From: Micromonospora sp. WMMD1128
Lineage (GTDB): Bacteria > Actinomycetota > Actinomycetes > Mycobacteriales > Micromonosporaceae
Reading direction: 5' to 3'
DNA length: 64,000 bases
NCBI RefSeq assembly: GCF_027497235.1
Contig: NZ_CP114902.1
Location: 3,051,501 to 3,115,500 of the forward strand
Part shown: positions 55,199-64,000 of the stretch, piece after piece
How positions within the stretch are numbered: position 1 is the stretch's first letter
Layout of the letters: each line of letters begins with the position of its first letter
Program-made: the position numbers and the translations under genes
The notes under the pieces: model-generated
What the model was told of the DNA's origin: nothing
The model's input: only the letters and a program-made list of their open reading frames with translations
The model's database searches: none

Positions 55199-56817
55199 CC
55201 TTCATGCGGAGTGCCTCGTCCGGATGCTATGTCGGTCGACCCGGAAACTTGGTCTCCCAGCCGGTCCAGGTGGTTCAGCAACGCCTCGACCTCGGCGGTC
55301 GGGGCGGATCTTGTGCCGTGCAGCTTCCTGACGTCGCGCAACAGTTCCTTCAGTTCGCGCCGGGCCTCCGGCACGTCACCCAAACCGGCGGCGAGCATGG
55401 CGATCTGCTGCCGCAGGGGGAACAGTTCCGGCGAGTCCGCCCGCGTCGCCTGCTGTTCCTCGGCGAGGAGCGCGCGTAGCTCTCGCAACGCCTCGGTCGC
55501 CTCACCCAGCTCCGCCTGGCAGCTTGCCGCCTGCTGCCGGCACTGCCAGATCAGTTCCTGGTCGGGGACCGGACGTTCAGCGAGATCGACGACGAGCCTT
55601 TGGAACTCGGGGAGCGCCTGCCGGAACGCGCCGGCGAGGACGTACAGGTTCGCCAGGTTGAGCCGCAGCTCCAGAATTCGAGGCTGCTTGGACCCGTGTC
55701 CTCTGCCGACCGGCCGCAAGGCCGATTCAAGCAGGTCGGCGGCCTGGGTAAACCGCTCTTCCTCGGCGAGCGCCCAGACGCGGTCCTCCACCTCGGCGAG
55801 CTGGGCCAGCGACAGCGGCTCGACGATCTCTGCCGCGACTCGCGGCCGAGCGATGTCGACGCGGGTCGGCGGCAGCGGTGACCGGGGTGGCAACGGTCCG
55901 AACGGATAGCGGTACGGCATGGTCGGGTCGACCCGCTGCCCGTCCGCCACCGTCAGGGCGACGTCGGCTGCCGCTTCGGTGGCGACCGCGCCGAACGGCG
56001 CGAGCAGTTCGTACACCTCGACGGCCGACTCCGGCCGGTGCTGCGGATCCTTGGCCAGCAGCCGGACGAGGAGTTGCACAAGCACGTCCGGCACACCCGC
56101 GCGGTGGTCGGTGACCGAAGGAATCGGGTCGTTCATGTGCCGGTGCAGCATGCCGAGCGGGTTGTCGGCCCGGTAGGGCGGCTGGCCGGTGAGCAGCTCG
56201 AACAACACGCAGCCGAGCGCGTAGAGGTCGGCGCGTGGGCCGACGACGCTGTTGAGTGCCTGCTCCGGAGCCATGTACGTCGGCGTGCCGAGCGTGTGCC
56301 CCGTGGCGGTCAGCCGGGGGACGTCCGGCCCGAGCAGGGCGGCCACGCCGAAGTCGAGGACCTTGACGGCGCCGGTGGGGGTGACCATCACGTTCTGCGG
56401 CTTCAGGTCGCGGTGCACCAGCGACGCGGCGTGCGCCACCGCCAGCACCGAACAGATCTGCGTACCGATCGCGGCGGCCCAGGGCACCGCGAGCCAGCCG
56501 CGCTCGGCGATCAGGTCCGACAGGAGTACGCCCGGCACGAGCTGCATGACGATGTAGAGGTCGTCGCCGTGGTGACCGACGTCGTGCACGCTCGGCACGC
56601 CGGGGTGGTCGAGCCGCGCGGTCACCCGGGCCTCGCGGACGAACCGGTCGATCGCGGTGTCCCGGTCGCCTTCCGCCACGGCGAGCTTGCGCAGGAACTT
56701 GATCGCGACCGGTCGGTCCAGTTTCTCGTCGAAGCCGGCCCACACCTCCCCCATGCCACCGTGCCCGACCGGATACGTCAGCTCATACCGATCGGCTACC
56801 CGCTCCTGGGCCTGCAA
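55195..56817 (-). CDS. Ser/Thr protein kinase with TPR region, in the hsd operon
   Basis: This is a Hanks-type kinase of about 540 residues. The glycine loop is GHGGMGEVW, the lysine is in VAIKFLR, catalytic HRDLKPQN and DFGVAAL are present, and the activation segment is GTPTYMAPEQA. A TPR-like helical C-terminal half follows (about 350-520). There is no membrane segment. TTG 56817 is chosen because GGGGAG lies close upstream; a longer frame from TTG 56856 is open. It sits between a membrane protein and a nuclease-RAMA gene, so it probably phosphorylates restriction or partner proteins in this operon. Confidence 0.87.
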   Translation of the reverse strand: MQAQERVADRYELTYPVGHGGMGEVWAGFDEKLDRPVAIKFLRKLAVAEGDRDTAIDRFVREARVTARLDHPGVPSVHDVGHHGDDLYIVMQLVPGVLLSDLIAERGWLAVPWAAAIGTQICSVLAVAHAASLVHRDLKPQNVMVTPTGAVKVLDFGVAALLGPDVPRLTATGHTLGTPTYMAPEQALNSVVGPRADLYALGCVLFELLTGQPPYRADNPLGMLHRHMNDPIPSVTDHRAGVPDVLVQLLVRLLAKDPQHRPESAVEVYELLAPFGAVATEAAADVALTVADGQRVDPTMPYRYPFGPLPPRSPLPPTRVDIARPRVAAEIVEPLSLAQLAEVEDRVWALAEEERFTQAADLLESALRPVGRGHGSKQPRILELRLNLANLYVLAGAFRQALPEFQRLVVDLAERPVPDQELIWQCRQQAASCQAELGEATEALRELRALLAEEQQATRADSPELFPLRQQIAMLAAGLGDVPEARRELKELLRDVRKLHGTRSAPTAEVEALLNHLDRLGDQVSGSTDIASGRGTPHEG

Positions 56818-56864
56818 TGCCTCTCCCCTCGGCGCCCCGTCAGCTACTTTCGGCAAGCCGCCGA

Positions 56865-57650
56865 CTAATACCGCTCGCCGTAGACATCGGCCTGCTCCCG
56901 GTACGCCTCGCGGACGGCCTCGCCGACGCTCGGCTCGTGAGCCGCGTTCTCGGCGGCGACGGCCGCGAGTTCGAGAGCGTCACGGATGCGGGTCAGTTCC
57001 GCCTCGGTCTCGTCCCAGAGGCTTGATGCGCGTCGCCGCTGCTCGGTGAGCGCCTGGGAGACGCGGCTGCCCGCATCGCCGGCCGTGGCGGCCTGCTGCT
57101 GGCGGCGCACCTGGCCGCGCAACTGCTGCCGGCGGCTCAGCACGTCGCTCGCCGCCCACAGCACCTGCGCCAGGAGTTCGGCACCTTCCACGTTGTCGAT
57201 GACGTTACTGACTTCGGGCAGGGCGCGGCCGGCGCGTTCCGCCAGCTCGACCAGGTCGAGGAAGTCCTCCCGCTCCTCGCCACCGGTCAGGGTGTGATGC
57301 AGGTCGGGGTAGGCGGCCTGGTCGGGCGCCTCCACCCGGGGCGGTGGCTTCTTCGACGTGATGCCGGCGGACCCGAGGGCCAGCAGAAGCCCCACGAGCA
57401 ACAGTGTGACGATCAGAGGGGCGCCGGAGGCGCAGAGCCCGGCGGAGACGAGCAGCGCGATGGTGCAGAGCACGATCACGGCGGGCGTCTTCGACGGCTC
57501 CGGGCCGACAGGAGCCGCTCGCAGGTCGGTGATGCTGCCCCAATCGTGCCGGAGGGGCGAACTGGTCACCTTGAGCGGCGCGAGCGCGGTCATGACCCGC
57601 GACGGGTCCACGGCGACCCAGAGGTGGAAGGTGGGTTCGGACGGGGACAA
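56865..57650 (-). CDS. Membrane coiled-coil protein of the hsd-kinase operon
   Basis: This unrecognised 261-residue protein has two adjacent membrane helices near residues 58-95 (VIVLCTIALLVSAGLCASG and LIVTLLLVGLLLALGSAG). A long helical, Arg/Gln/Glu-rich part follows (about 150-245) that looks coiled-coil. The TTG start has GAGGAGG at good spacing. It lies 26 bases after hsdR and eight bases before the open frame of the kinase. It may anchor or sense for the kinase. Confidence 0.75.
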   Translation of the reverse strand: MSPSEPTFHLWVAVDPSRVMTALAPLKVTSSPLRHDWGSITDLRAAPVGPEPSKTPAVIVLCTIALLVSAGLCASGAPLIVTLLLVGLLLALGSAGITSKKPPPRVEAPDQAAYPDLHHTLTGGEEREDFLDLVELAERAGRALPEVSNVIDNVEGAELLAQVLWAASDVLSRRQQLRGQVRRQQQAATAGDAGSRVSQALTEQRRRASSLWDETEAELTRIRDALELAAVAAENAAHEPSVGEAVREAYREQADVYGERY

Positions 57651-57676
57651 CCGTCCTCCTCTCGGTGGGTATTCAG

Positions 57677-60600
57677 TTAGGCGATGCCCTTGCGGCGGCG
57701 GATCATCTGGTACGCCTGCCGGCGCGCGAACTGGTTGAGCTGCGACCGCAGGCTCTCGTCGTCGAGGTAGCGCTGCATCAGCTTGCCGTTGTCGTCGTGC
57801 CGGGACAGGATCACGTCCTCGATCCGCCGGTCGCAGACGACACCGAAGTTGCTCTCGTCGTTGACGAGCGCGGCGGCTTCGAGGGTGCCGTCCTCGGCCA
57901 GCGCGACGATCTGCTGTTCGACCCAGACCTTGTCGGCCTCGCCGAGCCCGATGCCGAACCGGTCGTTGAACGCGTCGATCAGTTCCGAGAGCGCGACCTT
58001 CTCCGGGTCGTGCTGGGAGCCGACGCCGCCGCCGACGAAGCCGGGCAGCATCTGCTCCCCCTCGGGCGACAGCGAGGCGTCGTGTTCGCCGGTCTTGCTG
58101 ACCCGCAGGTGGGTGAGCTGCACCTCGCCGATGTCGACGGACGGGTCCTGCCGGCGCGGCAGCCGGTTGAGCAGCGCCCGCCCGTACAGGTAGAGCCGTT
58201 CCAGGTCCTCGTCGTGGTAGGGCACGACCTGGCTGAGGAACGCGTACATCCGGGTGTAGTCGCGCAGCGCGGACCGGAAGCCGTCCGCGGCCTCCGGGTC
58301 GTCGGCGGCCAGGGCCTCGAAGCGCTGGACGGCTGGTTCGGTGAAGCGGTAGAGCGAGGCGTGGGCCCGCTGGAGGCCGGTCTCGGTGGTCGCCTTCCGC
58401 TCTGCGGCGAGCAGCGCTTCGGCGTACGCCTGCATCTCGGACCGGACCAGCACCGGGTAGCCGGTGACCGCGTTCTGCGCGGTGTAGAGCAGGTTCGGGT
58501 CGGTGGGGGTGGTGGCGGCGGTTTCGAAGTACGGCTTGAAGTGCGCGGCGATGTCCCCGGCCTCGTTGACGAAGTCGAGGACGAACACGTCACCCTGGTT
58601 CTTCAGCGGGTGGGTGCGGTTGAGCCGGGACAGGGTCTGCACCGCGGCGACGTTCTTGAGCAGCTTGTCGACGTACATCGTGGTGAGCAGCGGCTGGTCG
58701 AAGCCGGTCTGGTATTTCTCGGCGACGACCAGGATCTTGTATTCGGTGTGCTGCTTGGCCTTCGGTGTGCCGGCGTGCTTGTCGTCGGCGGCGGTGTAGG
58801 CGAACTTCTCGGGCAGTTCGCCCTCGCCGAAGCCGTTGGTCCGCGCCTCGGTGTGCTCGATGCCGTCGACCTCCAGGTCGCCGGAGAACGCGACCAGCGA
58901 GTCGCAGCCGGCGTAGCCCTGCATGTCGACGTACTTCTTAATGGCCGTGTGCAGGCGGACGGCGGCCTCGCGGGAGCCGGTGACCACCATGGCCTTGGCG
59001 CGACCGCCGAGGCGCGGCGCGGCGTGCCGGCGGAAGTGCTCGACGATGATCTCCGCCTTCTGGGCCTGCATGGTGGGGTGCAGGCTGGCGAAGCGGGCGA
59101 GTTGCGAGCCGGCCTTCTTCGGGTCGACCTCCGGGTCGTCGGGGTTGGCGTTGGCCAGTTTCCAGTACGACTTGTAGGTCAGGTAGTTGCGCAGCACGTC
59201 GAGGATGAACCCCTCCTCGATGGCCTGCCGCATCGAGTAGGTGTGGAACGGCTGCGCGTCCCCGGTCACCGGGTGCGGCGTGCCGAAGAGTTCGAGTGTC
59301 TTCGCCTTCGGGGTGGCGGTGAACGCGAAGTACGACAGCGTCTCGTGCCGCCCCCGGGCCAGCGCCGACGCGGTGAGCAGGTCACCCGACTCGTCGACGT
59401 CGTCGCTGCCGAGCTTGAGCAGAACCTTCTTCAACGCGGCGGCCGAGTCGCCCGACTGTGAGGAGTGCGCCTCGTCGACGACGACCGCGAACCGCTTGCC
59501 CTTGAGCCCCTGCACCTGGTTGAGCACGTAGGGGAACTTCTGCATGGTGGTGATGACGACCTTTGCCGTCTCACCCTGGAGCGCGGCGGCGAGCTGGGCC
59601 GAGTCCTTGTCGATGCGCTGCACCACGCCGGGCACGTGCTCGAACTGGAACACGGTGTCCTGCAACTGCCGGTCCAGCACCACCCGGTCGGTGATGATGA
59701 TGACCTTGTCGAAGACCGGCTCGTTGGGGCGCAGCCCCTCCGTGGCGACATCGGGCGCAGTGTGCAGGCTCGACAGCCGGTGCGCCAGCCAGGCGATCGT
59801 GTTCGACTTACCCGACCCGGCCGAGTGCATCACCAGGTAGTTGTGGCCGGAACCGTGGTGGGCGGCGTGGTCGGTGAGCTGGGTGACCGCGTGCCACTGG
59901 TGGTAGCGCGGGAAAATCAGCGCCTTGGATTCCTTGTCGTAGTGCAGGAACCGCCGGACCAGGTCCATGAAGACGTCCGGGTGCCAGATCTGCTCCCACA
60001 GGTAGGAGCTGCGGTAGCCGGCGCCGGTGGCCGGCGGGTTGCCGGCGCCGCCGGACACGCCGGGCCCGTTCGACCCGGTGTTGAACGGCAGGAACCGGGT
60101 CTTCTCCCCCGCGAGCTTCGTCGTGACGAAGACCAGGTCGGGGTCAACGGCGAAATGCACGAGGGTACGCCGGGCGAAGAGCAGTTCCTTCGGGTCGCGC
60201 GTCTTGCGGTACTGCTCCTTCGCGTCTTCGACGGTCTGCCCGGTCAGCGGGTTCTTCAGCTCGGCAGTGGCGAGGGGGATGCCGTTGACGAAGAGGACCA
60301 GGTCGAGGGTGTTGTTGTTGCTTGTCGAGTAGGCGAGCTGGCGGGTGACGGTGAGGCGGTTGGCGCGATAGAGCTTCAGGGCGTCGTCGGTGATGGCGTG
60401 CGCGGGCTTGAAGTAGGCGAGCCGGATCGGCACGCCCTTGTCCCTGACGCCGCGACGGAGGACGTCGAGCGGGCCGCGCTCGTCGATCTGCTTGGCGAGG
60501 TACTGAGCGAACTGGCGTTGCGCCTCGTCCGGGTCGTTCCCGTGGTACGCCAGCAGCTTCGCCCACTGGTCGGGCTGCGTCGCCCCGATAAACGCAAGAA

Positions 60601-60724
60601 GTTCGGCCGTGTCGAGCCCGAGCTGTCGCTCGTAATTGCTAACCGCGCCGCTCGCCCACCTGAGACCAAGCAATCCCCGCTCGATAGCCGTTTCGAACGA
60701 CCACTCCTGGTGCCCCCACTTCAC
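57677..60724 (-). CDS. hsdR: Type I restriction enzyme motor subunit HsdR
   Basis: This 1,015-residue restriction and translocation subunit has a PD-(D/E)xK-type N-terminal nuclease (LDLVLFVNGIPLATAELKNP). Walker A is HSAGSGKSNT, the DEAH box is VDEAHSSQSG and the later motif is EKYQTGFDQPLL. It cuts unmethylated DNA after ATP-driven translocation with HsdM and HsdS. The GTG at 60724 overlaps the hsdS stop (GTGA), so the longer frame to 60817 is rejected. Length and motif order are normal for an EcoR124-like HsdR. Confidence 0.95.
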   Translation of the reverse strand: MKWGHQEWSFETAIERGLLGLRWASGAVSNYERQLGLDTAELLAFIGATQPDQWAKLLAYHGNDPDEAQRQFAQYLAKQIDERGPLDVLRRGVRDKGVPIRLAYFKPAHAITDDALKLYRANRLTVTRQLAYSTSNNNTLDLVLFVNGIPLATAELKNPLTGQTVEDAKEQYRKTRDPKELLFARRTLVHFAVDPDLVFVTTKLAGEKTRFLPFNTGSNGPGVSGGAGNPPATGAGYRSSYLWEQIWHPDVFMDLVRRFLHYDKESKALIFPRYHQWHAVTQLTDHAAHHGSGHNYLVMHSAGSGKSNTIAWLAHRLSSLHTAPDVATEGLRPNEPVFDKVIIITDRVVLDRQLQDTVFQFEHVPGVVQRIDKDSAQLAAALQGETAKVVITTMQKFPYVLNQVQGLKGKRFAVVVDEAHSSQSGDSAAALKKVLLKLGSDDVDESGDLLTASALARGRHETLSYFAFTATPKAKTLELFGTPHPVTGDAQPFHTYSMRQAIEEGFILDVLRNYLTYKSYWKLANANPDDPEVDPKKAGSQLARFASLHPTMQAQKAEIIVEHFRRHAAPRLGGRAKAMVVTGSREAAVRLHTAIKKYVDMQGYAGCDSLVAFSGDLEVDGIEHTEARTNGFGEGELPEKFAYTAADDKHAGTPKAKQHTEYKILVVAEKYQTGFDQPLLTTMYVDKLLKNVAAVQTLSRLNRTHPLKNQGDVFVLDFVNEAGDIAAHFKPYFETAATTPTDPNLLYTAQNAVTGYPVLVRSEMQAYAEALLAAERKATTETGLQRAHASLYRFTEPAVQRFEALAADDPEAADGFRSALRDYTRMYAFLSQVVPYHDEDLERLYLYGRALLNRLPRRQDPSVDIGEVQLTHLRVSKTGEHDASLSPEGEQMLPGFVGGGVGSQHDPEKVALSELIDAFNDRFGIGLGEADKVWVEQQIVALAEDGTLEAAALVNDESNFGVVCDRRIEDVILSRHDDNGKLMQRYLDDESLRSQLNQFARRQAYQMIRRRKGIA

Positions 60725-61941
60725 GCTGAGACCTCTCGCCCTGTCACCGCATCGACCTGCCCAGTGACAGCAGCCGTTATAACAGCTAACTCCAGGTCCA
60801 TGATTGAGCGGCGGCAAATTTCCAAATGCGATATCACACGGTCGCGAATCAACCTACACTCCGCCAACTCATCTTTGAGGGATGAAATCGCAGCAGATGA
60901 TTCGGGAAAGTTCACCTCAAATCCGGCCAGGTCTCCCATGTTCAACGCCGGCTGCGCAGCAGCAACGCTTGTCGCGATAGCTGCTTGCTGACGAAACCAA
61001 GAAGAATCGAACCAAGCCGCTAAGAGGTCTGCGGGAATTTCCTTCGCGGGCTGGAGTCGAGCCAAGGCTCGACTGACGTTACAACCCCGAGCACCCTCAG
61101 GAACGATATCATATCGGCCGATAGTCGCACCGACGACTGTAAGCAATACATCACCAGCACTTAGGCGCGTCCTCGAATACTCTCCGGCCTGAGCATGTTC
61201 GATTCGCGGAAGCAAGTCAATGCGCTCTTCTATTGCACCAAGATCAGATACGCGAATTAGTGGCACTCCCTCAGCAGTAAAGCGAGGTACAAGCACTCCG
61301 TAGCATGGCGGTTTTGCCAGCAGGCGACCGAATCTCTGACGGATTTTGCCAGACTCCAGCCTGAAGCAGTTGTCGACCCTACTCCGATACCACTCCTCAA
61401 TCAACTCGGCCTGCCGGAGCCTAATCGAGCCCAGTTCTCGCAGACGTGCAGTCTGGGCGTCGAGATAGTCGGCAATCCGGCGCTGTTCATGCGAGGAAAT
61501 ATCTATCACGGGAAAGGTTCGGACGAACTCGTCAGGAACGCGCTGGAGTCCCGCGACTCCCTGGAAAGCCGCAACGCCCTCTTGAAGAAACGCGGCGCTT
61601 CGACAAACATAGGATATGAAGCGGGGATCTACGCCTGCTCTTGGGCGCAGCACATGCAGTTCCGTACTCCCAGCTCCTGCCAGCGTGTCGATCTTGGCTA
61701 CCGGAACGCGACCAGCCTGAAAAGTGGGAGTTACTTTGGGAAGCAGAACATCGCCACTACGAAACCTCGTGTATCCGGTCATCACTTCCCGCTTTGGCCT
61801 GCGGCGTTCAAAGTCGGACGCCACGCCGGCCCACACCGCCTCCAGCGGAACAAATGCCACCTCCGCGCCGGAGTCGATCAGGTCAAACTCTGGGGTCGGC
61901 GGATTGACGTAGGCGACTCGCCGCAGCCGTAAGGTTTTCAT
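60721..61941 (-). CDS. hsdS: Type I restriction specificity subunit HsdS
   Basis: This 406-residue DNA-recognition subunit has two target-recognition domains separated by a conserved helix (EQRRIADYLDAQTARLRELG), with a second helix at the C-terminus. It sets the DNA target for both HsdM and HsdR. The DNA here is visibly less GC-rich than flanking hsdM and hsdR, which is usual for exchanged specificity genes. ATG 61941 begins one base after the hsdM stop; a TTG at 61959 is the alternative. Confidence 0.92.
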   Translation of the reverse strand: MKTLRLRRVAYVNPPTPEFDLIDSGAEVAFVPLEAVWAGVASDFERRRPKREVMTGYTRFRSGDVLLPKVTPTFQAGRVPVAKIDTLAGAGSTELHVLRPRAGVDPRFISYVCRSAAFLQEGVAAFQGVAGLQRVPDEFVRTFPVIDISSHEQRRIADYLDAQTARLRELGSIRLRQAELIEEWYRSRVDNCFRLESGKIRQRFGRLLAKPPCYGVLVPRFTAEGVPLIRVSDLGAIEERIDLLPRIEHAQAGEYSRTRLSAGDVLLTVVGATIGRYDIVPEGARGCNVSRALARLQPAKEIPADLLAAWFDSSWFRQQAAIATSVAAAQPALNMGDLAGFEVNFPESSAAISSLKDELAECRLIRDRVISHLEICRRSIMDLELAVITAAVTGQVDAVTGREVSA

Positions 61942-61942
61942 C

Positions 61943-63901
61943 TTAAAGCACCGAGCCAATCAGCGACTGAATTTGGTGGTTCAATTGCTGCAACTCTTCC
62001 CGGATTTCCTCCACCGAACGAGGCTGCAAATACTTGTAAAAGTAGCGCGGAAACGGCATCTCGTATCCAACCTTGGTTCTGGATTCGTCGATCCATGCGT
62101 CGGGAGCGTGCGGTAGCACCTCGCGCTTGAGGTAGTCGTGGATGTTCTCGTCCAGCGGCACGTTCTCGTTGTCGCGCAGGTCGGCGTCCGGCAGCGGGTT
62201 GCCCTTGCGGTCGGTCTGCATCTCCCCCTCGGGGTCGCTGACCGAGAACGCCTCCCAAACCGCCTTCTCCACCGCCGCCGGCAGCTTCCCCAGCCCGTTC
62301 AGCCTCATTGCGAACTCGGCCCGCGTCGCGGACGACGTGCCGACAAGTGATTTCGCCGCCGCCAGCAGGGACTCCCGCTCCGCGTACTTGAGGACCGCGC
62401 GAGCCTCCGCGAGCAGCGCCACCGTCTCCTCGGTGACCTCGAAGCGCAGCCGCAGTGGGCGCTCGACGGTGATCCGCTGGTAGCCGAAGTCGGTGGTCTT
62501 GAAGACCTTCACCTTGGCGTGCTGCGGGTGCTCCGGGTCGTCCGCGATGGTCAGCGCATCCACGTATGCCCGGGTCAGGTCCGTGATGTGCTCATCGGTG
62601 AGCATCTTGCGCTTGTCGCCGAGGCTCTTGCGCATCTTGGTCCAGAATTCGCGGCCGTCGAGCAGCACCACCTTGCGGGCCCGCGCCGGGTCCTTGCGGT
62701 TGGTGAGGATCCAGAAGTACGTGGAGATGCCGGTGTTGTAGAAGAGCTGGTCGGGCAGCGCGACGATGCCCTCCAGGAGGTCGTTCTCCAGGATCCAGCG
62801 GCGGATCTCCGACTCCCCCGAGCCGGCCGCGCCGGTGAACAGCGGCGAGCCGTTGAAGACGATGGCGAGGCGGCTACCGCCGTCCTCGGGGCGTTTCATT
62901 TTTGAAATCATGTGTTGGAGGAAGAGCAGCGAGCCGTCGTTGATCCGGGGCAGCCCGGCACCGAACCGGCCGGCGTGGCCGCGGGCCGCCTCGTCCTTGA
63001 CGAACTTCTCGACCTTCTTCCACTCCACCCCGAACGGCGGGTTGGCGAGCATGTAGTCGAACCGCTCGCCCTCGTGGCCGTCCTGGTTGAACGAGTTCCC
63101 GAAGGTGATCTTCGTCGGGTCGCCGCCCTTGAGCATCATGTCCGAGCGGCAGATCGCGTACGTCTCGCCGTTGAGTTCCTGCCCGTACACCTCGACGGTG
63201 GCGTGCGGGTTGTGCGCCTGGATGTGCTCCTGCGCCTCGGTGAGCATGCCGCCGGTGCCGCAGGCCGGGTCGTAGACCTTGCGGACGATGCCGGGCGTGA
63301 CCAGGTCGTCCTCGTCGGGGGCGAGCAGCAGGTTGACCATCAGCCGGATGACCTCGCGCGGGGTGAAGTGCTCACCGGCGGTCTCGTTGCTGATTTCCGA
63401 GAAGCGGCGGATGAGTTCCTCGAAGACGTAACCCATCTGGTGGTTGGTGACCACGTCCGGGTGCAGGTCGATGTCGGCGAACTTGGCGACCACCTGGTAG
63501 AGCAGCCCCGCCTCGGCGAGCCTGTTGATCTGGGCGTCAAAGCCGTACTTCTCCAGCACGTCGACCGCGCCGGGTGAGAAGGCGCCGATGTAGGCGCGCA
63601 GATTGAGCGCCACGTTGTCCTGGTCGCCGAGCAGCTTGCGGAACGACATCTCGCTCGTGTTGTAGAACGACAGCCCGGCGGCCCTCCGCAGCACCGGGTC
63701 AACGTTCTGCACGCCCGCGTCCTTGAGCTGCTGGTGCCGGGCGAGCACCGCGTCCTTGGTCGGTTCGAGCACGCAGTCCAACCGGCGGAGCACGGTCAAC
63801 GGGAGAATCACCCGGCTGTACTCGGACTGCTTGTAATCGCCGCGGAGCAGGTCGGCCACCGACCAGATGAAGTTGGCCAACTCTTGGTGCTTGGTGCTCA
63901 C
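61943..63901 (-). CDS. hsdM: Type I DNA adenine methyltransferase HsdM
   Basis: This 652-residue N6-adenine methyltransferase has an N-terminal helical HsdM_N domain (LANFIWSVADLLRGDYKQSEY), motif I DPACGTGGM and motif IV ANPPFGV. It protects host DNA and forms the core of the type I complex. The GTG at 63901 is preceded by AAAGGAAC at good spacing; the open frame to 63985 is not supported. It is the first gene of the operon inside the window. The C-terminal extension ends in HQIQSLIGSVL. Confidence 0.94.
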   Translation of the reverse strand: MSTKHQELANFIWSVADLLRGDYKQSEYSRVILPLTVLRRLDCVLEPTKDAVLARHQQLKDAGVQNVDPVLRRAAGLSFYNTSEMSFRKLLGDQDNVALNLRAYIGAFSPGAVDVLEKYGFDAQINRLAEAGLLYQVVAKFADIDLHPDVVTNHQMGYVFEELIRRFSEISNETAGEHFTPREVIRLMVNLLLAPDEDDLVTPGIVRKVYDPACGTGGMLTEAQEHIQAHNPHATVEVYGQELNGETYAICRSDMMLKGGDPTKITFGNSFNQDGHEGERFDYMLANPPFGVEWKKVEKFVKDEAARGHAGRFGAGLPRINDGSLLFLQHMISKMKRPEDGGSRLAIVFNGSPLFTGAAGSGESEIRRWILENDLLEGIVALPDQLFYNTGISTYFWILTNRKDPARARKVVLLDGREFWTKMRKSLGDKRKMLTDEHITDLTRAYVDALTIADDPEHPQHAKVKVFKTTDFGYQRITVERPLRLRFEVTEETVALLAEARAVLKYAERESLLAAAKSLVGTSSATRAEFAMRLNGLGKLPAAVEKAVWEAFSVSDPEGEMQTDRKGNPLPDADLRDNENVPLDENIHDYLKREVLPHAPDAWIDESRTKVGYEMPFPRYFYKYLQPRSVEEIREELQQLNHQIQSLIGSVL

Positions 63902-64000
63902 CAGGTTCCTTTCGATTGCCTTAAGGCGAGCAGTATGCCTGCCGCCCTGCATCGTCGTACTCGCCCACTCGGCCGAGTTGATCAACCGACTGTCAGCGTG

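Noticed and set aside
57665..59461. Long plus-strand frame opposite hsdR
   Set aside because: Val/Leu/Gly-rich antisense shadow with no domain; hsdR has full helicase motifs on the minus strand.
1..64000. tRNA or attachment sites marking a genomic island around the accessory genes
   Set aside because: No tRNA-like cloverleaf, integrase or flanking direct repeat could be recognised by reading.

Overview
The window is high-GC DNA with strong G/C bias at third codon positions, frequent GTG and some TTG starts, and tightly packed genes that often overlap by four bases (ATGA/GTGA). Together with the gene content (ROK regulator, SARP regulator, DUF5753 XRE protein, YbaB/EspC-type genes, HelR helicase, many Ser/Thr kinases), this points to an actinomycete, most probably a Micromonospora-like Micromonosporaceae. 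No rRNA, tRNA, integrase, transposase or CRISPR array was seen. No intergenic stretch exceeds about 225 bases.

Bases 1-7,312 are a polysaccharide-use region. It holds the end of a GH1 beta-glucosidase, a secreted GH30 enzyme with a ricin-type lectin domain, a ROK repressor, a divergent secreted GH18 chitinase with a chitin-binding domain, and a soluble transhydrogenase (sthA). Strong hairpin terminators follow the GH30 and chitinase genes. A perfect TTAAC-AAA-GTTAA palindrome lies between the ROK and chitinase genes.

Bases 7,325-14,704 form a leftward operon for peptide uptake: lipoprotein binding protein, two permeases, two ATPases and a gamma-glutamyltransferase. One ATPase starts inside three identical 57-bp repeats. 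Bases 14,873-28,376 are mostly chromosomal metabolic and regulatory genes: aidB, a MOSC protein, a GNAT protein, a MalY/PatB-type C-S lyase, a DinB protein with a divergent WYL regulator, a TetR regulator, the RNA polymerase helicase helR with a likely rifamycin-associated element, a haloacetate-dehalogenase-like hydrolase, a SARP regulator and a PLP decarboxylase.

From 28,444 on the content becomes accessory, with many conflict and defence genes. First comes a type VII secretion-style cassette (YbaB-like, EspC-like, a WXG-type protein with a DUF6883-like toxin tail, and a DUF4926-like probable immunity gene). A leftward group around a kinase-WD40 protein follows. Then comes a four-gene leftward operon (unknown protein, phospholipase D-like protein, SNF2-type helicase, small protein) with a divergent DUF429 gene and a nuclease-methyltransferase fusion. 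Next are a deoxyribosyltransferase-like protein, a frameshifted gene, a NIPSNAP protein, a membrane-anchored STAND NTPase with 14 WD40 repeats, and XRE and GntR regulators.

The right end (54,041-63,901) is a single leftward operon, hsdM-hsdS-hsdR followed by a membrane coiled-coil protein, a Ser/Thr kinase and a nuclease-RAMA protein. It looks like a type I restriction system with an attached signalling and effector module. This operon and the helicase/PLD/methyltransferase locus are the two best candidates for a poorly described system.
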